Shown here: positions 19,975 through 26,149 of the stretch, one piece after another
Layout of the letters: every line of letters starts with the position of its first letter
Numbering within the stretch: position 1 is the first letter of the stretch
From: an uncultured Pseudomonadota bacterium
GTDB lineage: Bacteria; Pseudomonadota; Alphaproteobacteria; Rs-D84; CASDRH01
Assembly: GCA_949283075.1 (NCBI GenBank)
Contig: CASDRH010000017.1
Span: 1 to 54,444 of the forward strand
Direction: 5' to 3'
Length of the DNA: 54,444 nucleotides
Program-made: the position numbers and the translations under genes
Notes under the pieces: model-generated
What the model saw: the letters and a program-made list of their open reading frames with translations, nothing else
Databases searched by the model: none
Told to the model about the DNA's origin: nothing

Positions 19975-21507
19975 TTATATTAGGCTTTTGCCCGTCATTT
20001 CTTTTGGCTGCTCTAAGCCCATTACTTTTAAAATTGTTGGGGCAATATCTGCCAAAACTCCATTTTCTGATAATGTTTTATCTTTAAAATCTGGATTATT
20101 TGATATTAAAACAAATGGAACTTTATTTGTTGTATGTGCTGTAAATGCTGTTTTTCCATCTGCATCAAGCATCTTTTCAGAATTTCCGTGGTCTGCTGTA
20201 ATAATCATATTACCATTAACTTTTATAATTTCGTTATACAAACGTCCTATCATTGTATCTAGGCATTCTATTGCTTTTATAGTTTCTGGTATCTTTCCTG
20301 TATGTCCGACCATATCTGGATTTGCAAAATTTAATACTATTAAATCGTATTTATTTGCTTTTATTTCTTCCGTCAACTTATCTGTTATTTCTTCTGCTGA
20401 CATTTCAGGTTTCATATCATATGTAGCAACATCAGGTGAATTTATTAAAATTCTATCTTCGTTTGTGAATTGTTTTTCTTCTCCACCATTAAAGAAAAAT
20501 GTTACGTGAGCATATTTTTCTGTTTCTGCAATCCTTAATTGTTTCATTCCTTTATTAGCTACAAACTCTCCTAATGAGTTTTCTATTTTATCATTTTTAA
20601 ACATAACAGAGTAGAGAGTGTTTAAGTATTCTGAATATTCTGCTAGTCCTAATTTATATGATAATTTTACTATTTTTTTACGGTTAAATTTATCAAATTT
20701 ATCATCTCCAAATGATAGAGCACATTGACGAACTCTGTCTGCACGGAAATTTGCTATTATTATAGAGTCTCCGCCTTTCATTCCTTCATATTGAGATAAT
20801 GCTGTAGGTGGTATAAATTCATCTGTTATACCAGCTTCGTAATAATGGTTTATTATATCTTCAATTGATTTTAATTTAAATTCTGAATCTGCTGATACTA
20901 CTGCATTATAAAATTTTTCTGTTCTGTCCCAATTTTCATTTCTATCCATCGCAAAATATCTTCCTGATATTGTAGCAATTTTGATTTTATCCATAGATGA
21001 TATTGCTTCTTTTAAATCTGATATATATTTTTTTACTGATGAAGGAGGAACATCTCTTCCATCAGAAATAATGTGTAAATTTACATAAATACCGGCTGTA
21101 TTTAATGTTTTACATAATGATATTATATGATTTATATGAGAATGAACACCTCCATCTGATAACAATCCTATCAAATGAGCTTGTCCATTACTTGCTTTTG
21201 TTTTTTCTATCAATTCTTTTAAATCTTTATTTTCTTTTATTGTATCTTCTTTTACTGCTTTTTCTATTTTTGGGAGTAATTGCATTACTATTCGGCCAGC
21301 TCCTATATTCATATGACCAACCTCTGAATTTCCCATTTGTCCTTCCATTAATCCTACTGCTTCGCCTGATGCTGATATTTCTGTGTATGGATTTGTTGAG
21401 AATATTTTATCTATATTAGGTGTATTTGCATTTGTAATTGCATTTCCAGGGTTATTTGAATCTATTCCGAAACCGTCAAGTATACATAGTAGAGTAGTTT
21501 GTGTCAT
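19975..21507 (-). CDS. gpmI: 2,3-bisphosphoglycerate-independent phosphoglycerate mutase
   Basis: A 510-aa enzyme of the alkaline-phosphatase superfamily that interconverts 3- and 2-phosphoglycerate using Mn2+. The first metal-site Asp is in CILDGFGID (D11) and the nucleophilic serine is in GQMGNSEVGHMNIGAGR (S61). The second-domain segments HIISDGRDVPPSSV, IANFRADRVRQCAL and ADHGNSEKML are all present. The length is typical. An AGAAAGGA ribosome-binding site precedes the ATG. The prophage att site lies about 115 nt upstream of its start, so integration leaves this gene intact but places phage DNA upstream of its promoter region. Confidence 0.97.
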   Translation of the reverse strand: MTQTTLLCILDGFGIDSNNPGNAITNANTPNIDKIFSTNPYTEISASGEAVGLMEGQMGNSEVGHMNIGAGRIVMQLLPKIEKAVKEDTIKENKDLKELIEKTKASNGQAHLIGLLSDGGVHSHINHIISLCKTLNTAGIYVNLHIISDGRDVPPSSVKKYISDLKEAISSMDKIKIATISGRYFAMDRNENWDRTEKFYNAVVSADSEFKLKSIEDIINHYYEAGITDEFIPPTALSQYEGMKGGDSIIIANFRADRVRQCALSFGDDKFDKFNRKKIVKLSYKLGLAEYSEYLNTLYSVMFKNDKIENSLGEFVANKGMKQLRIAETEKYAHVTFFFNGGEEKQFTNEDRILINSPDVATYDMKPEMSAEEITDKLTEEIKANKYDLIVLNFANPDMVGHTGKIPETIKAIECLDTMIGRLYNEIIKVNGNMIITADHGNSEKMLDADGKTAFTAHTTNKVPFVLISNNPDFKDKTLSENGVLADIAPTILKVMGLEQPKEMTGKSLI

Positions 21508-21620
21508 TTTTTTCCTTTCTGTTATTTCCTATTATTTTACAAACAAAAAAACATTAAAACAATATTTTTTGATTATCACATAAAATAACTCTCTTTGAAA
21601 CAGCTATTTACTTAATCTAT

Positions 21621-21648
21621 CAGTCGCATAATGTCTATTATGTTAACA
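21621..21648 (+). other. dif: attL: left dif-like XerCD site
   Basis: A 28-bp site laid out as an 11-bp XerC arm (CAGTCGCATAA), a 6-bp centre (TGTCTA) and an 11-bp XerD arm (TTATGTTAACA). It matches the E. coli dif consensus at 21 of 28 positions when aligned by eye. The CGCATAA half is the canonical XerC arm and is probably host DNA; the XerD arm is probably phage-derived after strand exchange. The core plus XerD arm repeats at 26025-26039. Confidence 0.85.
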
Positions 21649-21929
21649 AATCACTTCCTTTAGGTCGATATTTAAAAAACAAATTAAAGAAAGGAGTTCA
21701 AGATGAATTGGTTAGAATTGGTAAAGAAGATCGGGTTAAATTTCTTAACAGTGATCAAATTTCCTATATCCAGTCTTACAACAATAATCTCATACGTGAA
21801 AAGCATTCTAAAATACTTCAAAAAATAATTACTTTGAAAGAGGCTTATAAAGAAGAAAATAAGCAAAAATTTTGGAATGCTGATAAACGTTTTGAAATTA
21901 ATCAACTTAAGAAAGGTAAAATATTATGA
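21633..21929 (+). pseudogene. VP4 C-terminal segment, separated from the front part by integration
   Basis: This 98-codon open segment has no ATG start of its own in frame; the first possible start is TTG at 21708. When attR and attL are joined, it continues the frame of the gene at 25426 without a break and adds VYYVNKSLPLGRYLKNKLKK and onward to the stop at 21927-21929. The segment LPLGRYL resembles the C-terminal part of microvirus VP4 proteins. Its stop overlaps the VP1 start (ATGA). In the prophage it should not be made as part of VP4. Fragment status is a consequence of integration, not decay. Confidence 0.85.
21703..21828 (+). CDS. Overlapping 41-aa cationic hydrophobic ORF, candidate lysis peptide
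   Basis: ATG at 21703 is preceded by AAGGAG (21691-21696) with a 6-nt gap, one of the better ribosome-binding sites in the prophage. The frame is +1 relative to VP4. The peptide starts MNWLELVKKIGLNFLTVIKF and ends SILKYFKK. It carries seven Lys and one Glu, so it is strongly positive, with long hydrophobic runs and one Pro at position 21. phiX174 lysis gene E is also a small membrane peptide in a frame overlapping another gene. Caution: T-rich third positions make +1 frames hydrophobic by default, and other such frames exist in this phage. Function is speculative. Confidence 0.35.
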   Translation: MNWLELVKKIGLNFLTVIKFPISSLTTIISYVKSILKYFKK

Positions 21930-23389
21930 AAAGATATGCTCATAGATTATCAAATTATAAATTAACTACTTTTAATCAGGGACAATTTGTCCCCGTACGT
22001 ATTACAGAGGCATTGATGGGAGATACTTTTAGGCACTCTACTTCTGCTTTTCTTCGTGTTTCTCCTCCTGCTTTTCCTGTAATGCATCCTGTACATGTTT
22101 ATATAAAACATTTTGCTGTTCCTGTTCGTCTTATTTGGGAAGATTTTTCTGAATGGATTACTGGTAAGAATGAAGATGCTGTTCATCCTACTATTAAGTT
22201 TAAGGCTAAAGATGTTACTATTGGTAGTTTGGCTCAGCATTTAGGAGTTCCTATTCCACATGAAGGTTGTGATCCTGAAAAGGAAATAGAAGTCTCTGCT
22301 CTTCCTTTTAGAGCTTATGCATTTATTTTTAATGAATATATAAGGGATCAAGATTTGCAACAACCTCTTGTATTTTCTACTGCTTCTGGTTTAGATACTA
22401 CTACTAATACAACTCTTCAGAATGTTTGTTGGGAAAAAGATCCTTTTACATTAGCTCGCCCTACTCCACAGCAAGGAGATGAAGTTTATTTACCATTAGG
22501 AGATTCTGCACCTGTTTCTCGTACTTCTTTTGGTACTTGGACTGCTATTCATGCTATGACAGGTGAACCTTTAGCTGAAGGTGATACTCTTTCTGTTGGT
22601 CAAAATGGAGTTCTTCGTAAAGCAGGTACTTCTACTCCTGCAGGTTTTCAACCTACTGGTTTGACTGCTGATTTATCTCAAGCTACAGCTACTCCTATTA
22701 CTCTTGTTCAAGAAGCTTTTGCATTACAGAGAATGAAACAAGCTCGTAATAAGTATGGTGAAAGATATGAAGATTATTTGCGTTATTTAGGTATTAAACC
22801 TTCTGATGCACGTCTTCAAAAGCCTGAATATTTAGGTGGTGGTAAACAGACTATACAATTTAGTGAGGTTTTGGGTACTTCTGCTGATGCTTTAGGAGCT
22901 TTGGGAGGACATGGTATAGCTGCTATGCGTTCTAATGCTTATCAATTCTTTTTTGAAGAGCATTCTTTAGTTTGTAGTTTTATGTTTGTTCGTCCAAAGA
23001 CTATGTATTCTCAAGGTCTTGATAAATTATGGTTAAAAAGGACTAAAGATGATTATTGGCAAAAAGAATTGGAAAATATCGGACAAGATAAAATTGTTAA
23101 TCAGCAACTTATGGCTTTTTGCGATAAGCCAGATGGTACTTTTGGTTATACTGATCGTTATTATGAATATAAGCGAGCTTGTTCTACCTATAGTGGAGAA
23201 TTCGCTTCCGTTTATAAAGACGCTCATATGGGTCGTGAATTTAATGATCTTCCTGCACTTAATGCTAGTTTTGTTTCTTGTAATCCTACTGATCGTATTT
23301 ATCTTGATAAGACTTCTGATCAGATTATTGTGATGGTTTATCATAATTTGAGAGCTCGTCGTATGGTTTCAAAGAAAGGAGCTGTTTAA
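21926..23389 (+). CDS. Microvirus major capsid protein VP1 (F-type jelly roll)
   Basis: A 487-aa capsid protein. The N-terminus shows the typical Microviridae pattern: a Thr-Phe-x-x-Gly stretch (TTFNQGQFVPVRITEALMGD), then DTFRHSTSAFLRVSPPAFPV and a His/Val beta strand followed by VPVRLIWEDFSEWITG. It builds the T=1 shell. The segment RYEDYLRYLGIKPSDARLQ and the QTIQFSEVLGTSAD region also match the family. A Gly/Thr-rich insertion at about 185-255 may form surface loops. AGAAAGG precedes the ATG, which overlaps the VP4 stop as ATGA. CGT is common for arginine, unlike the AGA-rich host genes nearby. Confidence 0.95.
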   Translation: MKRYAHRLSNYKLTTFNQGQFVPVRITEALMGDTFRHSTSAFLRVSPPAFPVMHPVHVYIKHFAVPVRLIWEDFSEWITGKNEDAVHPTIKFKAKDVTIGSLAQHLGVPIPHEGCDPEKEIEVSALPFRAYAFIFNEYIRDQDLQQPLVFSTASGLDTTTNTTLQNVCWEKDPFTLARPTPQQGDEVYLPLGDSAPVSRTSFGTWTAIHAMTGEPLAEGDTLSVGQNGVLRKAGTSTPAGFQPTGLTADLSQATATPITLVQEAFALQRMKQARNKYGERYEDYLRYLGIKPSDARLQKPEYLGGGKQTIQFSEVLGTSADALGALGGHGIAAMRSNAYQFFFEEHSLVCSFMFVRPKTMYSQGLDKLWLKRTKDDYWQKELENIGQDKIVNQQLMAFCDKPDGTFGYTDRYYEYKRACSTYSGEFASVYKDAHMGREFNDLPALNASFVSCNPTDRIYLDKTSDQIIVMVYHNLRARRMVSKKGAV

Positions 23390-23529
23390 TGAATAGGGAA
23401 GATTTGGATTTTTTATATAACCTTTTTGATTATGACGTTGATGAACCTCAATTTTTTCAATTTCGTCATAGAGAAGGATCTCATTTATTAACTTTAACAA
23501 TTAAGTATGAAAGGATAGATAATGGTTAG
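23389..23529 (+). CDS. Small phage ORF (46 aa) coupled to VP1 and VP3
   Basis: The ATG overlaps the VP1 stop (TAATG at 23387-23391) and the stop overlaps the VP3 start (ATGGTTAG). Such tight end-to-end overlap is strong evidence of a real, translationally coupled gene. The peptide begins MNREDLDFLYNLFDYDVDEP and is acidic in its first half and basic near the end (RHREGSH, KYERIDNG). No known microvirus protein is recognised. It is too short for a confident domain call; it could be a small scaffold or regulatory peptide. Confidence 0.6.
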   Translation: MNREDLDFLYNLFDYDVDEPQFFQFRHREGSHLLTLTIKYERIDNG

Positions 23530-23974
23530 TCCTGTTAGAACATTATTAGATAATATAAAAAAATCTCGTGAAGATAAACTTATAGCTTCAACTTATGGTA
23601 AAGATACTGCTGTAGCTTTGCGTAAGTTTAAAGATCGTATTGATGATTTAGGCAAGGAGATAGTTGATACTACTCCTCATGTTGATTTTATTGATACTAA
23701 TCCTCATGGTAAAGTTGAAGCTTATCAGAGTGTTATTAAAGCATTGTCTGATTTAGCTGCTTCTCAACATATGGAGACCTTAGAAGAAGCTAATGACTTT
23801 GGGCCTGAAGATGATGAGAGTGATGCACTTACTATTCATGAATTCGCCGCTATGTGTGATGCGGTAGACAAATCTCGGAATTCTGAGCCACCACAAAGCT
23901 CAAAGAATTCCGATAATGCGTCGTTAGAGGTTAACAATGCGGAAAAGGCGAATTCAGAAGTTTCACAGGAATAG
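23522..23974 (+). CDS. Putative internal scaffolding protein VP3
   Basis: A 150-aa, mostly helical, charged protein (MVSPVRTLLDNIKKSREDKL at the start), with a Ser/Asn/Glu-rich tail ending NSEVSQE. Position after VP1 and before VP2, length and hydrophilic helical character match VP3 scaffolding proteins of gokushovirus-like phages. The sequence does not show a VP3 signature I recognise, so the name rests on synteny. A good AAAGGA site lies 6 nt before the ATG. The stop codon is the first arm of the hairpin at 23973. Confidence 0.6.
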   Translation: MVSPVRTLLDNIKKSREDKLIASTYGKDTAVALRKFKDRIDDLGKEIVDTTPHVDFIDTNPHGKVEAYQSVIKALSDLAASQHMETLEEANDFGPEDDESDALTIHEFAAMCDAVDKSRNSEPPQSSKNSDNASLEVNNAEKANSEVSQE

Positions 23975-24006
23975 CACAGTACTTATATCTTGATATGTAC
24001 TGTGCT
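23973..24006 (+). other. Intergenic hairpin, candidate rolling-circle origin
   Basis: A perfect 10-bp stem (AGCACAGTAC / GTACTGTGCT) encloses a 14-nt loop, within which ATAT/ATAT can extend the stem around CTTG. The loop contains CTTGATAT (23989-23996), identical to the eight bases around the gene A nick site of phiX174 (CTTG|ATAT). The stem is not followed by a T run, so a simple intrinsic terminator is unlikely. It lies in the only gap between VP3 and the next gene. Origin function is an inference. Confidence 0.5.
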
Positions 24007-24026
24007 AGATGACAGAAGGGAAAAAG

Positions 24027-24473
24027 ATGAAAAAAAGAGGACGTATTTCAAAGAATAGATATCATAATTATAATGATTATAATTTTCACAATAAATATAA
24101 TAAATTTGATTATGATTATTTAACTCGCAATAGGATTACTATTCCTATTGCTAGCGATCGTCGTCGCGTTATGAGTTATGATAGGAATTTTTTGTCCTCT
24201 ACTCTTTCTCCTTCTTTTTCTACTTCTCATCGTTTTATCGAACAGGATAGAAATATCTTTTCTAATGCTAGCATTAGTAATTCTAATTTTTCTTCTCAAG
24301 TTTCTGTTCCTGTTCGTCCTGATAAAGAATTAAGTAAAAATGAGTTTAAGCGTATGCTTGTGTGTTCTGCTCGTAAGATACGTCGTCAAGTCCTTTTTGC
24401 TCTTGGTAGAGCTGGTAAAGGAGTTAGGAATGCTAAGCCCGTTTGGACTGATGATAGTTATGTTAAATGTTAA
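24027..24473 (+). CDS. Basic phage protein of unknown function (148 aa)
   Basis: An in-frame ATG exists at 24009, but AGAAGGG at 24014-24020 lies 6 nt before ATG 24027, so that start is chosen. The first third is Asn/Tyr/Lys-rich (KKRGRISKNRYHNYNDYNF) and the middle is Ser-rich. The C-terminus is a compact basic block (CSARKIRRQVLFALGRAGKG, then a short tail ending YVKC). Similar small Arg/Lys proteins with a closing Cys occur in microvirus genomes without a known role. Nucleic-acid binding is plausible from the charge. It lies directly after the candidate origin hairpin and 17 nt before VP2. Confidence 0.65.
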   Translation: MKKRGRISKNRYHNYNDYNFHNKYNKFDYDYLTRNRITIPIASDRRRVMSYDRNFLSSTLSPSFSTSHRFIEQDRNIFSNASISNSNFSSQVSVPVRPDKELSKNEFKRMLVCSARKIRRQVLFALGRAGKGVRNAKPVWTDDSYVKC

Positions 24474-24490
24474 AATGAAAGGTAAAAAAA

Positions 24491-25324
24491 ATGGTTTGGG
24501 GAGATTTAATCGCAGCTGGCGGAAGCTTATTAGGAGGGCTTTTAGGTGCTGCAAGTAATAAAAAAGCTAATGAACAGAATGCAGCTCTTCAAAGAGAATT
24601 TGCTCAGAATGGTATTCGTTGGAAAGTTGCAGATGCTAAAGCAGCAGGATTACATCCTTTAGCTGCTCTTGGAGTTAATACATTATCTGCAAGCCCTTCT
24701 TATGTTGGAGATACATCTATGGCTAATGCTGTTTCTAATATGGGTCAGGATATTGGTAGAGCTGTTAATTCTACTAGGACTAATAAAGAGCGTGCAGATA
24801 AGTTTGCTGAGATGCAAATGAGATCTATGGAGTTAGATTTACAGAATAAGGAGCTTAATAATCAGCTTATTAGTTCTGAAATTGCAAGGGTTCGTGATAA
24901 TACTCCCCCTACTCCATCTGGTACTCTTCCTAATCGTGATTTGGCAGGTCAACAACCTGAGATTGTTGAGGATATGGTTCTACATCCTTTGAATAGAGTT
25001 AAGTCCGCAGATGATCCAGCTAAGGAAGCAGGACATTTAACTGAGTATACTTATTCTAAGACTGCTGATGGTGGTTTAACTCCTGTTATGTCTTCAGATT
25101 TTAAGGATCGTTCAGAAGATGATGTTATTGCAGAAACTTTTTGGCATGTTAGGAATGGTTTACTTTCACCTAGTAACAAGCCAGATCCTAAAGAATTCCC
25201 TCTTCCTGATGGCTATCATTGGGAATGGGATGCTGTTAAACAAGCTTTTTATCCTGAAAAGGATAGCCTTCTTCAAGAAGGTTATAAGAAAGGTTTGTTT
25301 AACCCTGATTTAATTGATTATTAG
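24491..25324 (+). CDS. DNA pilot / minor spike protein VP2 (H-type)
   Basis: A 277-aa protein with the VP2 pattern. An N-terminal Gly-rich hydrophobic segment (LIAAGGSLLGGLLGAASNKK) precedes the characteristic block NAALQREFAQNGIRWKVADA and AAGLHPLAALG at about residues 30-62. A long helical, Gln-rich central region (about 95-135) may form the coiled coil that builds a DNA-conducting tube in phiX174 H. GAAAGG lies 8 nt before the ATG. The remainder is charged and less conserved. Confidence 0.92.
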   Translation: MVWGDLIAAGGSLLGGLLGAASNKKANEQNAALQREFAQNGIRWKVADAKAAGLHPLAALGVNTLSASPSYVGDTSMANAVSNMGQDIGRAVNSTRTNKERADKFAEMQMRSMELDLQNKELNNQLISSEIARVRDNTPPTPSGTLPNRDLAGQQPEIVEDMVLHPLNRVKSADDPAKEAGHLTEYTYSKTADGGLTPVMSSDFKDRSEDDVIAETFWHVRNGLLSPSNKPDPKEFPLPDGYHWEWDAVKQAFYPEKDSLLQEGYKKGLFNPDLIDY

Positions 25325-25340
25325 TGAAAGGAGGTTTCTT

Positions 25341-25409
25341 ATGCGTAGAAGAAGAAGATTTAGAAGATCTCGTCGTATTTATGCTCGTAGAATTGGTCGT
25401 CGTGCTTAA
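25341..25409 (+). CDS. Arg-rich DNA-packaging peptide (J/VP8-like), 22 aa
   Basis: A tiny ORF reading MRRRRRFRRSRRIYARRIGR plus RA, with 13 arginines. phiX174 J and the small basic proteins of gokushoviruses have the same composition and neutralise the packaged ssDNA inside the capsid. The ribosome-binding site AAAGGAGG (25327-25334, 6 nt before ATG) is the strongest in the prophage, matching a protein needed in about 60 copies per virion. It lies between VP2 and VP4. Confidence 0.88.
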   Translation: MRRRRRFRRSRRIYARRIGRRA

Positions 25410-25425
25410 GTTGGAGAATTTTATT

Positions 25426-26061
25426 ATGTTATGTAAAACACCTTATCAACAAGGAAATATATTAAGGCCTTGTGGTCAGTGTACTTATTGTAGAGTAAAT
25501 CGCCGTCGTGAATGGGCGGCTCGTTTACTTTATGAGTATAAGTTTTCTGATGGTGGTTTATTCTTGACTTTAACTTATTCTGATGATAATTTGCCAGCAA
25601 ATGCTTCTCTCGATAAAAATGCAATATCTTCATTTATGAAGCGTTTGCGTGATCGTTTGAAGCCTAGAAAAATTCGTTTTTATGGTGTTGGAGAATATGG
25701 AGATGTTAGTTCTCGCCCTCATTATCATCTTTTCTTATATAATGTTTGCATTGAAGATAAAGATTGCATTGTGGCTTGTTGGCCATTTGGGCTTGTTCAT
25801 TTTGGTGCTATCTCCATTCATTCTGCTAACTATATTGCTGGCTATGTGGTAAAGAAGATGACTAATCCTAAGGATGATAGGCTTAATGGTCGTTATCCTG
25901 AGTATTCTCGTCAATCTACTAAGCCTGGTATAGGTTATGGTATTGTTGAGCCACTTATAAAAAAGTTGACTTCTACTGATCATGGTATTAAACTACTAAA
26001 TAACCTTTCGGACGTGACTCATAGTGTCTATTATGTTAATTTTACAATTAGAATTATTTAG
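25426..26061 (+). CDS. Replication initiator VP4 front part, truncated by integration
   Basis: This encodes 211 aa in the prophage. A Cys cluster CGQCTYC (residues 16-22), motif I FLTLTYSDDNLP (46-57), the HUH metal motif RPHYHLF (H99, H101) and YIAGYVVKK with YxxxY (Y136, Y140) mark a rolling-circle Rep like phiX174 A. The site of integration is at codon 200-201. The last 11 codons (VYYVNFTIRII) run through the att core into host DNA. The intact phage protein would be 298 aa, joined to 21633-21929. ATG 25426, with GGAG upstream, is preferred over the longer frame from 25324, which would include the packaging-peptide region in another frame. Confidence 0.9.
   Translation: MLCKTPYQQGNILRPCGQCTYCRVNRRREWAARLLYEYKFSDGGLFLTLTYSDDNLPANASLDKNAISSFMKRLRDRLKPRKIRFYGVGEYGDVSSRPHYHLFLYNVCIEDKDCIVACWPFGLVHFGAISIHSANYIAGYVVKKMTNPKDDRLNGRYPEYSRQSTKPGIGYGIVEPLIKKLTSTDHGIKLLNNLSDVTHSVYYVNFTIRII
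26014..26041 (+). other. dif: attR: right dif-like XerCD site
   Basis: XerC arm GTGACTCATAG, centre TGTCTA, XerD arm TTATGTTAATT. The XerD arm matches E. coli dif at 10 of 11 positions, while the XerC arm is poor. It is therefore read as phage XerC arm plus host XerD arm. Combining the left XerC arm with this XerD arm gives a better dif than either composite. It overlaps the end of the truncated VP4. Confidence 0.85.
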
Positions 26062-26149
26062 ATTTTATATATAAATAAAGAAACTTGTATTTTTGTTTTA
26101 AATCTTTATTATTATATTAAAATTTAACTATTAAGGAAAGGTTTATCTT

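Larger units (their letters stand above)
21632..26024 (+). mobile_element. Integrated microvirus (Microviridae) prophage, 4,393 bp
   Basis: The element has all the expected genes of a small icosahedral ssDNA phage on one strand: major capsid VP1, a VP3-like protein, DNA pilot VP2, an Arg-rich packaging peptide and HUH replication initiator VP4. It is bounded by the 15-bp direct repeat TGTCTATTATGTTAA, part of a dif-like site. Core-to-core length is 4,393 bp, right for a gokushovirus-like genome. There is no integrase gene, as expected for phages that use host XerC/XerD. All structural frames are intact, so the element may be able to excise. The att site interrupts VP4. Subfamily cannot be settled without a phylogeny. 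Confidence 0.93.

Noticed and set aside
19919-20509. 196-codon plus-strand frame antisense to gpmI
   Set aside because: gpmI on the minus strand has all family motifs; the antisense frame begins inside the bidirectional terminator region and shows no domain.
21595-21623. TTGAAA-17-TATCAG as a host promoter reading into the prophage
   Set aside because: The -10 element is weak and overlaps the att site; the match is not better than chance in this composition.
21684-21905. 73-codon minus-strand frame at the left end of the prophage
   Set aside because: It is antisense to the VP4 tail, which is continuous with the VP4 front part when the circle is closed.
23973-24006. Hairpin after VP3 read as an intrinsic terminator
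   Set aside because: No T run follows the stem, and the next gene starts 20 nt later with its own ribosome-binding site; an origin or mRNA structure fits better.
25324-25425. Longer VP4 start at 25324
   Set aside because: The extra 34 codons overlap the packaging-peptide gene in another frame and do not look like VP4; ATG 25426 has GGAG upstream and begins a typical VP4 N-terminus.
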